Shown in pieces: positions 33,166 through 46,390 of a DNA stretch of 64,000 nucleotides. Numbering within the stretch: the stretch's first letter is position 1; the number at the start of each line of letters is the position of its first letter. Source of the DNA: Dallia pectoralis (lineage: Eukaryota > Chordata > Actinopteri > Esociformes > Umbridae); contig CM055744.1 in the NCBI GenBank assembly GCA_029465975.1, positions 434,001-498,000 of the forward strand, given 5' to 3'. The notes under the pieces are model-generated. The model was not told where the DNA came from and made no database searches. It saw nothing but the letters and a program-made list of their open reading frames with translations. Made by a program: the position numbers and the translations under genes.

Positions 33166-35480
33166 TTGTCCCCTATATCAGAGCATACAGTTGTGGTTGG
33201 ATGCAAACTGGGCACAATATAGCATTAGTGATCTGTGCCAATGTCTTCCAGAATTTGTACAGTAGGCCTATGTCACATGGTCCTATTGCTATTTCTCAGA
33301 GACTGCGGTTGCTCTCCACAAAATACCCATTTACTTAACAGCAGACTCTCTGAGTGACAGACACAGACCCTATCTGGCTGTTGTGTCATATTATCAACCG
33401 AACAGCTCAATGCACTACTGTCTGAAGATATAAAAAAAATTATGATCAATGAATGCCCTTGTGAAAAATCTCTCAGGGATTGGAGGCGTGTGCATCTCTA
33501 CGGGTGCCGGTTTGCACAAACAGATTTTTTATTTTTTTTGCCCGACCATGTAGTTCCGTGAGTGTATGTGTGTGTGTAAGATGCAGTCTCTGTATGTGTG
33601 TGTGTGATATGCTGTCTCTACAGTTTGCCCAGATGAAACGTGACCTGACAGACTGTACCATGTGACTTATCCACCGATGAGCAGCTATTCGCAAGCCCTC
33701 CACCCTGCCAGACCCAATTAGAGCTTAGAGACACAAACAGACACACACACACACAGTTGTTCATAACTGAAGTCTGACAATAAGCCGGTAGTCATTTATT
33801 TAGAAAGCACACCAGGCAATCAACTGCTAATAGAAAATGTTTTCTCTTAGAATTGGCCAACGAAGTTATCACAATGTGCCATCTACTACGCGCAGCCAAC
33901 AATCAATAGCTTACAAAAGGTCTCATTATAATGTTGTTCTGGATAAAATGGAATTACACTGTTTCCATGGACACAAACTGATGTCACTAGGCGTGTAAAA
34001 TAAAAGTAACTAAATGAGTAAGAAAATAACCCCAGTTTAAGCATTCGTTTAACCCCATGCCTTTCAACCAAAGAGAAAAACTTGCACTTCGAGATCAGTC
34101 ATTTTTTGTAATTAATTTAAATGTGATTTATTTTTGTAAGCAGATAATCCATTTGAGCATTTTCGATTTACTGCATTTTGATCTAAGCTCATTTGAATAA
34201 ACATTTTTCCCCATATTAGTCTGGGTAATGAAGTGGTTCTCAGAAGAGAAACGCTTTTGTTAAGAGAGGAGGCTCTTCATGGCAGCAAAATGGAGCAGAG
34301 AAATGACTTGGTCACCTCACTATGGGGAATTTATGATTTGATTCTAATTGGAGCTGGCGAAGAATATGAATAACTTCTCATAATTTGCTACAAAGTAGGA
34401 AGAATATAGAGTGGATATCTTATCATGAACCTACTGTAGATTGACAGACCTTAAAACATAACTCATTGCATACAGCCTATATGTAAATCATCCTAAGATG
34501 GCTGCCACTGCAAAACTTCTGTCTTAAGAGTAATGGAGAATTTAAACAATGTTCGACTTGATCTTAGATGTGTCATCACCCTGGAAAAAGCACAAGAGTA
34601 AGAGAGATAATCTTTATTGGTTGTCTTTTATATAGAAAATAAACAAAAATGGACTTGATTTGATATGACTGAAAGGTTACTTTCCCCTTAAACATGTTCA
34701 TAGTTAAGTTAGATGAAGTTTGGAACGGCAGTTTATAGATTGCACCATTAATTGCAAATTCTCCTGGCCCATATATTTATAGGGACCATTAAATATCTGT
34801 TTGAAAAAGTGATATTTGACAGTTTAACGGCTCGTTGATAATTGTGCTACTGTTTGGATCCTGTATGTTGAAGGGCCTTTGTCTGCTACAATATCAGTCA
34901 TGTTTCTTGGAGGGCCCTTAGTGTGCTACAGTATTGATCCTCTGTGTTGAAGGGCCCAAATGTGCTACAGTAAGAGATGTTTTTAAATAAACTATATTCG
35001 GACACTTGCCCTGTCTTTGAGGACCTGAGAATTTAGTCGTTGTCACTCCGGCGTTTTAAACAAACAGCACGCAGCTCTGTAACATACCAACTGAATCCTA
35101 TATTTTCTTTTAAAAAGGTAATGGATCTCAATCCACAAGTTGTTATTGTTCCAACCAAGGAAGGAGGGGAGAGAAACTTGGTGAGAGACTAGAATAATTA
35201 AATTAGCAAGTATCTGTACCCAACCCCCCCCACCAGTTCTGTCAATTTTCAGTCTTAATCTTAGCATAGTTCTGATTTAATTCAAATTTAGTTTGCCTTA
35301 GGCATTTAATAAACTTAAAGCCCCACCAAAAACAACTGAGGGCGAAAAATCTTTTTTTGATCACTAAATAAATGTTTTTTTGCATATAAGCAGTTTGCAC
35401 CGCTGTTTGAACGTTTTCTTGAACATTTGGAACATGCTTTGTCTAGTAATTATGACTGTTATAGAGTAACTACAGTATAT
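33166..35480. other. Intergenic, no gene seen
   Basis: Short CA/TG tracts (33,565-33,605; 33,740-33,755) and AT-rich DNA. A block at 34,850-34,975 repeats GAAGGGCC and GTGCTACAGTA-like phrases three times, a weak local duplication. No ORF here looks real. Confidence 0.45.
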
Positions 35481-35489
35481 TTAACATAG

Positions 35490-36985
35490 GCACACATTTG
35501 AGGGTCATCGTCAGTTTCCCTGGGGGAAGTTGCTGAGGTAGTCAAACAACTCCACAGTGGCAAAGCCCCAGGGACTGATGAGAGTCGTCCAGAAATGCTA
35601 AAAGCTTTGGGTGGGGAAGGGCTGTCTTGGTTGACACGCCTCTTCAACATTGCATGGAAGTCTGGGACAGTGCCAGAGGAGTGGCAGACCGGGGTGGTGG
35701 TTCCCCTCTTCAAAAAGGGGGACCAGAGAGTGTGTGCCAATTACAGAGGTATCACCCTCAGCCTCCCTGGTAAAGTGTACTCCAAAGTGCCAGTAGTCGA
35801 ACCTCAGATTGAAGAGGAACAATGCGGTTTTCGTCCTAGCCGGGGAACCACGGACCAGCTCTTTACTCTCGCAAGGATCCTGGAGGGGGCCTGGGAGTAT
35901 GCCCATCCAGTCTACATGTGTTTTGTGGATCTGGAGAAGGCGTATGACCGGGTACCCCGGGATCTTTTGTGGGAGGTGCTGCGGGAGTATGGGGTGAGGG
36001 GGTCTCTTCTCAGGGCCATCCAATCTCTGTACGCTCAAAGCATGAGCTGTGTCCGTGTCCTCGGCAGTAAGTCGGATTCGTTCCCGGTGGGGGTTGGCCT
36101 CCGCCAGGGCTATCAAGGCGTAGTCATGGGGGGGAGGGGTTCCCGTTCGGTGGGCTGATGGTCACATCACTGCTTTTTGCGGATGATATGGTCCTGATGG
36201 CCTCATCGGTCGGTGACCTTCAGCACTCACTGGATCGGTTCGCAGCCGAGTGTGAAGCGGCTGGGATGAGGGTTAGCACCTCTAAATCTGAGGCCATGAC
36301 TCTCAGCAGGAAACCGGTGGAGTGCCTACTCCGGGTAGGGAATGAGTCCTTACTCCAAGTGAAGGAGTTCAAGTACCTCGGGGTCTTGTTCGCGAGTGAG
36401 GGAACAATGGAGCGGGAGATTGGTCGGAGGATCGGAGCAGCGGGGGCGGTGTTGCATTCGCTTCACCGCACCGTTGTGACGAAAAGAGAGCTGAGCCGAA
36501 AGGCAAAGCTCTCAATCTACCGGTCAATCTTTGTTCCTACCCTCACCTATGGTCATGAAAGCTGGGTCATGACCGAAAGAACGAGATCGCGGGTACAAGC
36601 GGCCGAAATGGGTTTTCTCAGAAAGGTGGCTGGCTTCTCCCTTAGGGATAGGGTGAGAAGCTCAGTCATCCGAGAGGAACTCGGAGTAGAGCCGCTGCTC
36701 CTTTGCATAGAAAGGAGCCAGTTGAGGTGGTTCGGGCATCTTGTACGAATGCCACCTGGGCGCCTCCCTAGAGAGGTGTTCCAGGCACGTCCAGCTGGGA
36801 GGAGACCTCGGGGAAGACCCAGGACTAGGTGGAGAGATTATATCTCCACACTGGCCTGGGAACGCCTCGGGATTCCCCAGTCAGAGCTGGCTAATGTTGC
36901 CCGGGAAAAGGAAGTTTGGGGTCCCCTGCTAGAGCTGCTACCCCCGCGACCCGACCCCGGATAAGCGGTTGAAGATGAGATGAGA
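35490..36985 (+). mobile_element. RTE/Rex3-like LINE, truncated reverse transcriptase
   Basis: Frame 1 (to 36,158) reads HSGKAPGTDESRPEML, FKKGDQRVCANYRGI, EEEQCGFRPSRGTTDQLFTL, VYMCFVDLEKAYDRVP and VGVGLRQG. After a deletion and frameshift near 36,100-36,160, a second frame reads SLLFADDMVLMASS, EFKYLGVLF and QLRWFGHLVRMPPGRLPREVF to a stop at 36,964. The FADD box shows the catalytic core; the block between RQG and the next motif (normally PLSP...) is lost, so the enzyme is dead. It is 5' truncated, with no endonuclease domain. The tail GGATAAGCGGTTGAAGATGA is typical of this fish LINE group. Confidence 0.92.
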
Positions 36986-37019
36986 CACATTTTAAATAGC
37001 AGAACATATAAAGCAGTTT

Positions 37020-37560
37020 AATCACATAAATCACACACACACACACGTTCCTATTTTTGTATAGAGACATGAAAAATAATTACCTATTTTGTCCCTTTGC
37101 CTTATCCTAATTCTAACCCTAGACAAAACCATAACATAACTTATCTAACCTAACCTTTATGCTTAAACTTAAAAATTAAACTAACCGGATCCCCCACAAA
37201 AAGGATCCTACACATACGCACTGACACATCTTGGTATTTTTATCCTTTTGTAAAAACACAAGTCTTCCCTATTCCCTAACATTAATCATAACCTTAACAT
37301 CCACCTAAGAATTATTTATAAACTTAACCTAGCCCAAATTCCTAAAACCGTTATTCTAAAACTTACCCCAATTGTAATACAGCAATCACCCTAATTTTCC
37401 TATTGGCGACTAGCTAAAAAAACGTTGGATGAGTATTTTTACTGTATTAACTGGAATTGCATGTGCATCGTTAGTCCTGGATCAAACATACATGCACATG
37501 CACACACTCTTAACCATATGATTCCTATTCCCACATACTTTACAAATGAACACACACATT
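37020..37560. repeat. Degenerate CTAACC-rich tract
   Basis: Many short CTAACC, CCTAAC and AACCTTA phrases without a strict period, following a short CA run. Resembles decayed simple repeat rather than true telomere sequence. Confidence 0.55.
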
Positions 37561-38085
37561 CTTATTTAAATTCAGTATGCCTGTTGTTCAGACTTAACAA
37601 AAATGTCACTCTTACATTGTAACCTTTACTAGAGCACATTATCTGCTCTGATAGCAAGGCCGAGCTGGGATAGGGACCACGGCGACACAATTGGATTTGA
37701 AAGGTCCCCGTCGGAGTAATGCCTCTAGGCAATCTCCCCTTCACAGTTCAGCAACACTAGCACTACAGCAAGCAAGCCGTCAACAACACATACCACATTG
37801 GAAAGTTCCAAGGATCTGATTTGTCCCAGTGGATCTGTGTCTCTCTGCACTGCATCAGCACTCAATTAATCTACTGTGGCTGCCTGGGAAATGGGGGACC
37901 CAATTGGTGAGTACGAGTATGTGCGTGTGCGTGTGTGTGTGTGTGTGCTAGAGAGAGAAGGGGGGTAAGAGACATTACTCTATTAGGAGTGAAATCAGTG
38001 TTAACAAGTGGGAGTGGATGTTTTTGGTCCTAATTCAACTGACCTGTGTGATAGTAAAGTTGGGTGGGGGTGAAACATGCAGCAG
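37561..38085. other. Intergenic, nothing recognised
   Basis: Contains a TG microsatellite at 37,921-37,948; no gene. Confidence 0.4.
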
Positions 38086-38089
38086 GGAA

Positions 38090-38341
38090 GATCTGGTAGT
38101 GCTGACACACTTATCTGACACAACAGATCTGGTAGTGCTGACACACTTATCTGGCACAACAGATCTGGTAGTGCTGACACACTTATCTGACACAACAGAT
38201 CTGGTAGTGCTGACACACTTATCTGACACAACAGATCTGGTAGTGCTGACACACTTATCTGACACAACAGATCTGGTAGTGCTGACACACTTATCTGACA
38301 CAACAGATCTAGTAGTGCTGACACACTTATCTGACACAACA
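38090..38341. repeat. 36-bp tandem array (7 copies)
   Basis: Seven nearly perfect copies of a 36-bp unit containing GATCTGGTAGTGCTGACACA. As 36 divides by three, it gives periodic readings on both strands (LVVLTHLSDTT on plus). Copies differ by single bases (GGCACA for GACACA; CTAGTAG in the last), so it is young. Confidence 0.98.
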
Positions 38342-40437
38342 GGAAGATTCTTCACCCTGTGTAAACAAACACAGTCTAGAAAGGAACTGCCTCTATAAAT
38401 TGTCATATCATTTTGTTTCAACACATTTGTAAAGATGCTGTCTAAAATTGTTGTTTAACTGTATTCTTTCTTAAGGCAGATGATGCTTGTCCAATTCTGT
38501 TGTAAATGTAATTTCATCAGCTGTCAGTTGAACTTCAAGCTTTGTTTGAATGACAGACAATTGGTTCTGGAGTTAACAATGATCATTCATATCTCTGCCA
38601 ACGTATACGTTCTGACACTGTGTCACTGTGAAAATGTATTTTTCTCACTTGAGCTTCTGCATCCTAGCAGGTAAATGTCTCAATATATTCCTATTTACAC
38701 AGCAGGGGGCAGTGGTAGTCAATGTAAAGCAACAGGTGAAACTGTTTCTCACTAGTGCTGCTTGGATGAGTCCTCCACTGTTTTTCTCAGCCAGTTCCCA
38801 GTCACAGCCGCCATGTTTTTCATCTAAAGCTCACAACACATCAACATGTTATCATATGAAGACATACCCATGTATGAATATAGTATATAGTTATAGTTAC
38901 AGTACATGCATTTTGAGCTCAGATATGGCTTTTGAGTCGTCTTTAATTTGGCTAATGCTGTAAATACTATAAAATCTGTCTGCATGTTATTGTAAACATA
39001 TCCCTAAAGCAAACTCTATTTAATACCCCACTCTAACACGAATGGTTAACCTACATCTAACCATAACCCTCCCCTTAACCCTTATGGTAACACTTATCGT
39101 AAACCTAACCATTTCCCAAAACTTTACCCTAACACTTTTTGTAAAACTATCTCTAACCTTAATCATAGCAAGCAATATGCTTTAATTATCTATTTCATTA
39201 TCTATTAACCTGTTACCTAATCCTACCTATTCACTTAACACTTTCCCTTAACCTAACACTCATGGCAAGCCTATAACCATTACCTTAACCATAGTAAGCA
39301 TTGACCCAATTGATAGTATGAATATCTGTTTAAAGTGTAACAGATCATTGATTTAAGGAAATTGCCAATAAAGTATTACTCCTCTTCATGTAAGCATTAC
39401 CATGGGTGTTTCCTGGTCTGCATTTTTATGCCTTCAATTGCAAGTAGAGCTGCTTGTGACAGCAACAGAATCGTACAAAATCACAGTGAAGATTATTCCC
39501 AAAAGAAACACGTGACCTTTTCAGGAGTAGTGTAAAGATATATTAATTTTTCTAGAAATACAACGACCGTATAGTGCAATTATTTACAACTGCAACCCAT
39601 TTCATTAAGGAGAAGACCGCTCAGTTAATGTTAATTTACAAAACAGATAGCATCCAGAGTGTTTACAGCCTATTAAAGATATGTGTTAACTCAATTACAA
39701 AATGGTAGCTAACTAGCTTTATAGTCCCAAACAGGAAGTGAAACACAGAATGTAGGCTTTTTCAACAGCCTCCCTCTGTTGGATGATCAATGTAAACATT
39801 ACACATTCCTGAGATTAAATGAAACACAATGCTGTCTTGTTCCCAATGAATCACATAAAACCATCAAAATTAAAGATGGAAAACATCATGTAATTTATAC
39901 CCTGAATTAATGTATATACTCTACACTAGCTTGGAGCTGTAATCGTAATTCCAGTAGAGAGCAGCATTCAATGTACTTCAAAACCCCACAATATGGAGTA
40001 TTACACACCCAGCTGACAACAAAATATAATACTGACCATTTGAAATTCCACCAGCAAAGTATTAACGTATTATTCTTCCTTAATTGAAACATAGAAATCT
40101 CAATAACAGTGTGCTGGGGTGGTTTTGCAAGAGAGTGATGTTGGTGAGACTGTCTGTCTGCTTGCAGTTGTTCTAAAGCTCTGTTGCTAAATGCTGGCTC
40201 CTGGGCTGCTTTACCCAGCCACTGCACATATTTCTGATTTCAGAACCTGTTTCCTAGACAACCGACAACTGTTTAAAGGAGTAGTGCAGCTTATTGACCG
40301 CATGCCCTTGACCAGAACCACTCTCACACTGTGAAGCTGTGATTAGGCCTTTTACTTTAACAGCAATTAAGGTCCTTCTGGGAAGAGCAGTGTAGCAGAA
40401 AACATCCTGCATACCTACCAAAAAGGAAGATTTTGAG
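38342..40437. other. Intergenic, includes decayed CCTAAC-rich segment
   Basis: A CTAACC/CCTTAACC-rich stretch covers about 39,010-39,310, like the one at 37.1 kb. Nothing coding is supported elsewhere; the minus-strand ORF at 39,907-40,227 has no recognised motif. Confidence 0.45.
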
Positions 40438-42553
40438 GAGATATCCTCAGGTCTCTGGGAGTTACCCTCAGGTCTCTGGGAGTTATCCTCAGGTCTCTGG
40501 GAGTTATCCTCAGGTCTCTGGGAGTTACCCTCAGGTCACTGGGAGTTATCCTCAGGTCTTGGGAGTTATCCTCAGGTCTCTGGGAGTTACCCTCAGGTCT
40601 CTGGGAGTTATCCTCAGGTCTTGGGGAGTTACCCTCAGGTCTCTGGGAGTTATCCTCAGGTCTCTGGGAAATATCCTCAGGTCTCTGGGAGTTATTCTCA
40701 GGTCTCTGGGAGTTATCCTCAGGTCTCTGGGAGTTATCCTCAGGTCTCTGGGAGTTACCCTCAGGTCTCTGGGAGTTATTCTCAGGTCTCTGGGAGTTAC
40801 CCTCAGGTCTCTGGGAGTTATCCTCAGGTCTCTGGGAGTTACCCACAGGTCTCTGGGAGTTATTCCCAGGTCTCTAGGAGTTACCCTCAGGTCTCTGGGA
40901 GTTATCCTCAGGTCTCTGGGAAATATTCTCAGGTCTCTGGGAGTTATTCTCAGGTCTCTGGGAGTTATCCTCAGGTCTCTGGGAGTTATCCTCAGGTCTC
41001 TGGGAGTTATCCTCAGGTCTCTGGGAGTTATCCTCAGGTCTCGAGAGTTATCCTCAGGTCTCTGGGAGTTACCCTCAGGTCTCGGGAGTTATCCTCAGGT
41101 CTTGGGGAGTTATCCTCAGGTCTTGGGGAGTTATCCTCAGGTCTCGGGAGTTATCCTCAGGTCTCGGGAGTTATCCTCAGGTCTCTGGGAGTTATTCTCA
41201 GGTCTCGGGAGTTATCCTCAGGTCTCTGGGAGTTATCCTCAGGTCTCTGGGAGTTATTCTCAGGTCTCTGGGAGTTATCTTCAGGTCTCTGGGAGTTATC
41301 CTCAGGTCTCTGGGAGTTATCCTCAGGCCTCGGGAGTTATTCTCAGGTCTCGGGAGTTATCCTCAGGTCTCTGGGAGTTACCCTCAGGTCTCTGGGAGTT
41401 ATCCTCAGGTGTCTGGGAGTTACCCTCAGGTCTCTGGGAGATATTCTCAGGTCTCGGGAGTTATCCTCAGGTCTCTGGGAGTTACCCTCAGGTCTCTGGG
41501 AGTTATCCTCAGGTCTCTGGGAGTTACCCTCAGGTCTCTGGGAGATATCCTCAGGTCTCTGGGAGTTATCCTCAGGTCTCTGGGAGTTATCCTCAGGTCT
41601 CGGGAGTTATCCTCAGGTCTCTGGGAGTTACCCTCAGGTCTCTGGGAGTTATTCTCAGGTCTCTAGGAGTTACCCTCAGGTCTCTGGGAGTTATCCTCAG
41701 GTCTCTGGGAGTTACCCTCAGGTCTCTGGGAGTTATTCTCAGGTCTCTAGGAGTTACCCTCAGGTCTCTGGGAGTTATCCTCAGGTCTCTGGGAGTTACC
41801 CACAGGTCTCTGGGAGTTATTCTCAGGTCTCTAGGAGTTACCCTCAGGTCTCTGGGAGTTATCCTCAGGTCTCTGGGAAATATCCTCAGGTCTCTGGGAG
41901 TTATTCTCAGGTCTCTGGGAGTTATCCTCAGGTCTCTGGGAGTTATCCTCGGGTCTCTGGGAGTTATCCTCAGGTCTCTGGGAAATATTTTCAGGTCTCT
42001 GGGAGTTATTCTCAGGTCTCTGGGAGTTATCCTCAGGTCTCTGGGAGTTATCCTCAGGTCTCTGGGAGTTATCCTCAGGTCTCTGGGAGTTATCCTCAGG
42101 TCTCGAGAGTTATCCTCAGGTCTCTGGGAGTTACCCTCAGGTCTCAGGGAGTTATCCTCAGGTCTTGGGGAGTTATCCTCAGGTCTTGGGGAGTTATCCT
42201 CAGGTCTCGGGAGTTATCCTCAGGTCTCGGGAAGTTATCCTCAGGTCTCGGGGAGTTATCCTCAGGTCTCTGGGAGTTATCCTCAGGTCTCTGGGAGTTA
42301 TCCTCAGGTCTCTGGGAGTTATCCTCAGGTCTCGGGAGTTATCCTCAGGTCTCTGGGAGTTATCCTCAGGTCTCTGGGAGTTATTCTCAGGTCTCGGGGA
42401 GTTATCCTCAGGTCTCTGGGAGTTATCCTCAGGTCTCGGGAGTTATCCTCAGGTCTCTGGGAGTTATTCTCAGGTCTCGGGGAGTTATCCTCAGGTCTCT
42501 GGGAGTTATCCTCAGGCCTCGGGAGTTATCCTCAGGTCTCCGGGAGTTACGCT
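40438..42553. repeat. 21-bp minisatellite, 2.1 kb, about 100 copies
   Basis: Unit GTCTCTGGGAGTTATCCTCAG repeated head to tail, with 20-bp variants (GTCTCGGGAG), TTGGGGAG variants, and ACC, ATT or AAATAT changes. The unit has no stop in any plus-strand frame, so very long ORFs (up to 708 codons) arise automatically as SYPQVSG, GVILRSL or ELSSGLW heptads. Length changes move between frames with no penalty, arguing against protein coding. Higher-order blocks recur (GGAAATATCC variants near 40,670, 40,920, 41,877 and 41,985). Confidence 0.97.
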
Positions 42554-43740
42554 AAGTAAGATTCATGATGATGGGTAGCTTTCTTCATTCTAGGAGCCAC
42601 GCTCCTTTAAGTGTGTGACAGTTGCTGCATTACTTGATGACCTCTACACCCTCTTTCAGATGACAAAGATATCATAGTGCCAGTTCAACCCCTCTTATCT
42701 CAATATTTGGTGTTCTCTCATTTCTCGCTCTGTCTTCTCTCCTAATATCAACCCAGAGCCCGGTGTCTTAATTTGGCACCCAGTTTTTTTCACACTTAGA
42801 ATTATACTGTGATGGTTCTAACAGGTGAACCCAGCCTAGCAAGTCTAATGGGATTTTCCCCTAAGTGTCGCAGCACAATTGCACTATGTCAGAAAAAAAC
42901 TCCTCCATATTAGGTTTTACAACTCAAAAGGAAATAGAAATAGATAAAAATAAATGTAAATTACGTGTGCCCAAGACTGCAGCTGTATGTTGAGAGCTGT
43001 CTGTTAGTCTGGCCCAAACCATCCTTCTCAAGTCAAGGTCACTCAAACATAATTGCAGGCCTGAATCATATCTAACTCCCTTTCTCTGCCCACTTTCAAT
43101 TTCTCTTCATCTTTCGTTTTTTTCTGCCACTGTCTCGTGCACTCACTTCTTCTGTCCTCTCCCTGATTGGGTGGGAGACAGCGTGTAAGTGCTCTATCCC
43201 AGAGAAGTCTATGAGATCCCTTGTGATTGGCTGTGGTCTCCAGCACTGTTCACAATCGATTAAGTCTTGGCGCACTCCCACTAACAGCTTTTCCCTGCTG
43301 CTTCTGTGGCTTTGATACCATCACAACATAACCCCTGAACTCTACCCCTCCCCTTTCTCCTTCACCTCTCTTCCCTCTCAGGTTGGAACTGTTTCACCTA
43401 GCAAAGCCTTTTTCTTACTCTCCTCGCTTGTCTTGCTGACCTCTGTTCTTCCGCTCTGCTCCCCTAATACTTTGTTCTTGACCTCCGTTCAGCCCTCTGC
43501 TCTCCTGACTAACCCTGTTATGTCACCCTTCATTTCCCTCATTATTCTATCCTCCTTCCGCTGAGAGATACCAAATTCTCAGATTGATAGAGAGAGAAAA
43601 CAAGAGATAGAGGGGGATACGGGGAGCAATAAAGAGGTAGACAGAGATACAGACACAGAAAAAGAGATACAGGGAAAAAAGACACTGAAACAGTGAGAGG
43701 TACACAAAGAGAGAGATAATGGTGCCCAGAGTTATAGAGT
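42554..43740. other. Intergenic between two minisatellites
   Basis: No supported gene. Pyrimidine-rich at 43,040-43,560, then switching to purine-rich (GAGAGA, AGATACAGG) at 43,570-43,740, which appears to be the degenerate edge of the following array. Confidence 0.45.
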
Positions 43741-43744
43741 CGGA

Positions 43745-44641
43745 GAAAGATACAGAGACAGTGAGCAATACAGAGACAGTGAGCAATACAGAGACAGTGA
43801 GCAATACAGAGACAGTGAGCAATACAGAGACAGTGAGCAATACAGAGACAGTGAGCAATACAGAGACAGTGAGCAATACAGAGACAGCATTATACAGAGA
43901 CAGTGAGCAATACAGAGACAGTGAGCAATACAGAGACAGTGAGCAATACAGAGACAGTGAGCAATACAGAGACAGTGAGCAATACAGAGACAGTGAGCAA
44001 TACAGAGACAGTGAGCAATACAGAGAACAGAGACAGTGAGCAATACAGAGACAGTGAGCAATACAGAGACAGTGAGCAATACAGAGACAGTGAGCAATAC
44101 AGAGACAGTGAGCAATACAGAGACAGTGAGCAATACAGAGACAGCATTATACAGAGACAAGCAATACAGAGACAGTGAGACAGTGAGCAATACAGAGACA
44201 GTGAGCAATACAGAGACAGCATTATACAGAGACAGTGAGCAATACAGCAGTTATAGCAATACAGAGACAGCATTATACAGAGACAGTGAGCAATACAGAG
44301 ACAGTGAGCAATACAGAGACAGTGAGCAATACAGAGACAGAGACAGTGAGCAATACAGAGACAGTGAGCAAGAGACAGTACAGTGAGCAATACAGAGACA
44401 GTGATTAATACAGAGACAGTGAGCAATACAGAGACAGTGAGCAATACAGAGACAGTGAGCATAGAGACAGAGAATACAGAGACAGTGATTAGCAATACAG
44501 AGATCATGAGACAGTGATTAATACAGAGATAGCATTATACAGAGACAGTGAGCAATACAATACAGAGACAGTGAGCAATACAGAGACAGTGATTAATACA
44601 GAGATAGCATTATACAGAGACAGTGAGCAATACAGAGACAG
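43745..44641. repeat. 18-bp minisatellite, about 45 copies
   Basis: Unit CAATACAGAGACAGTGAG, near perfect at 43,755-44,150, then interrupted by variants with CATTATACAGAG and GTGATTAATACAG. The unit divides by three, so frames stay open as SNTETV, EQYRDS and, on the minus strand, LLTVSV or CSLSLY. Not considered coding. Confidence 0.97.
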
Positions 44642-44660
44642 TGTCTCTGTATTGCTCACT
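44622..44660. repeat. Perfect 39-bp palindrome at array end
   Basis: A 19-bp arm (44,622-44,640), one spacer G, then the exact reverse complement (44,642-44,660). The last repeat unit of the 18-bp array is copied in inverted form at the boundary. Confidence 0.97.
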
Positions 44661-45074
44661 ATATTCATAAGAAACGCTCAGTTCAAATTTAACAGATTTT
44701 TTCATTTTGTTCTCTGTTGTAGTTTGTTTGGAGGTCAGGGTAAGTGGAGCTTTGCCTGGAGAAAATGTATTGTTATGGTGTTTTTATTATCAAAAAGCAG
44801 CAAATCGTTCACTTACAAAGACGGAGTATGCATAGAGAATCCAAGGGCTCCATCTATCCAGAATATTATTTTCTTTTCTAACACTTTTGTGGCTCCCAAA
44901 AGAACAATTTAACTTTGCCACTTGTCTCAGAACAGAATTGGGGGATTTGCCTCAGCTCTGCTTTCTTTTTATTTTAGGTTGTTTTTAGGTGTATTAGTGT
45001 CCATTATGTATGTTCGGGAATGTGTAGTTCATAGTTTAGTTTCACAAGCATCCGGTACCTTTAACATCACTGTG

Positions 45075-45450
45075 TTGACACAGATCATCTGGTTTCAATA
45101 CTAGATTCCAGAGTTGGATAGTATTACAGACACCTTTTGAAACTACTGAGTCTGGTTGTTCAGACTTCTCTCAAAGCACATCTTCCTAGGAATAGTGTCT
45201 AATCAGAGTTTCATTTCAGATCCTTTGTGTCCATGGGTCAGTTGTGACCCATTTATTGTAGATACTTTTAGGGAGAATTGTGTTAGTTTTAATTCACTGT
45301 GACAGTTATTGTCAGTATGTCTGTTAATTGTAGGCATCTGTCTTTAAATGTTATTGTATTTGTGAGTTGATGTTCACAGGGCACACTTGCAAAGGAGATC
45401 TCAGTCTCAATGTGTCTCCCTGGTTAAATAAAAGTTAAATAAATTAAAAA
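45075..45450 (+). mobile_element. LINE 3' end, second copy
   Basis: Shares TCTGGTTTCAATACTAGAT, GAGTTGGATAGTATTACAGA and CTCAGTCTCAATGTG with the copy at 55,145, and ends CTCCCTGGTTAAATAAAAGT. This is the untranslated tail of the CR1/L2-like family also seen at 3.8-4.5 kb. Confidence 0.82.
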
Positions 45451-46390
45451 TATAGCGATCACAATGTATTGTAGGGTTTCAGTGGGTGTTCTAGTGATCA
45501 GTTATGTATAGGTCATATAGCGCATATGTTTATGTATATATAATGTTTGACTTTGTTTAGGAGTGTGCATTTAAATCACATGACTATTCAGACCCAAACA
45601 AGATAGACTTTAAACCACTTAAAAAATACTTGTAGATGCTCATTGCGTTGAGGCTTTGGTGAACAGCAATTACAGGATTCTGTTTTCAATGTGGGTTCTT
45701 GAAGGCAGGGTGTTTAGTGTCTTTTTTCCTTAGCGCCCCCGTAGCTGAGGCATTTCCCCTGATGTCAAACCTCATAAAGCCATATTCCCAATTGGAAACT
45801 TGAATACTCAAAAAAGGTTTTTAATATTCAGATTGTCACATGCACAGAGCATTATGGAAATACATTTTGCGTCCTCCAATCGTTTCTGAGTGTTTCTGAC
45901 TACCATCCATCATCAGTCTGGCTAGCTGCGCTTTACACAACCTCCTGCGGAATTAGTGCATAGATTGATACACCTGAGACATTGTGGACAGCGAGTGGCA
46001 CCATCATAAAATTATACTGGAAGATGGAGAGAAGAACCTTCCCATACAGCAAGCGCCCATGCCATCCACAGGTAATGCAGCATAGACAAGCAGCACAGAG
46101 AAACACTGAGCATTTACCTTCTGTCTGATGTTTATTCATGTGATTTACCAATCTCTTGTGCCAAAGATTTCAATTAGTAAAAAATATGAAAATTAGTCTG
46201 TTATTAATATTATCCTAGACAAATAGCTGTGTAGTAGTTTATTCTTTCTCATTGTCATTAATTTAGTCAGGACTTGGCTGTCAGGACTGCAAATCATATA
46301 TTCTTCCTCATCGTCATCAGCATTGCTCCTGAGCCTTCTCTTGCGCTTGTGCTGAATGTTGCTATGCATGGCTTCGTACAACTATATCTT
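45451..46390. other. Intergenic, no gene seen
   Basis: No recognised element; short ORFs lack motifs. Confidence 0.4.

Noticed and set aside
35598..36116. 172-codon minus-strand ORF
   Set aside because: Shadow of the plus-strand RTE-like reverse transcriptase, which has clear motifs.
38001..38424. LVVLTHLSDTT and SVSALPDLLCQI repeat proteins
   Set aside because: Seven copies of a 36-bp repeat; periodic because 36 divides by three.
37020..39310. Interstitial telomere sequence (CTAACC-rich stretches)
   Set aside because: No run of exact TTAGGG/CCCTAA units; the phrases are irregular and decayed.
40433..42559. 708-codon ORF of SYPQVSG/GVILRSL heptads
   Set aside because: Product of a 21-bp minisatellite with no stops in any plus frame; 20-bp units shift the frame freely, so no protein is being kept.
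43719..44912. Long ORFs on both strands reading SNTETV, EQYRDS or LLTVSV
   Set aside because: Translation of an 18-bp tandem repeat; no start context, domain or intron structure.
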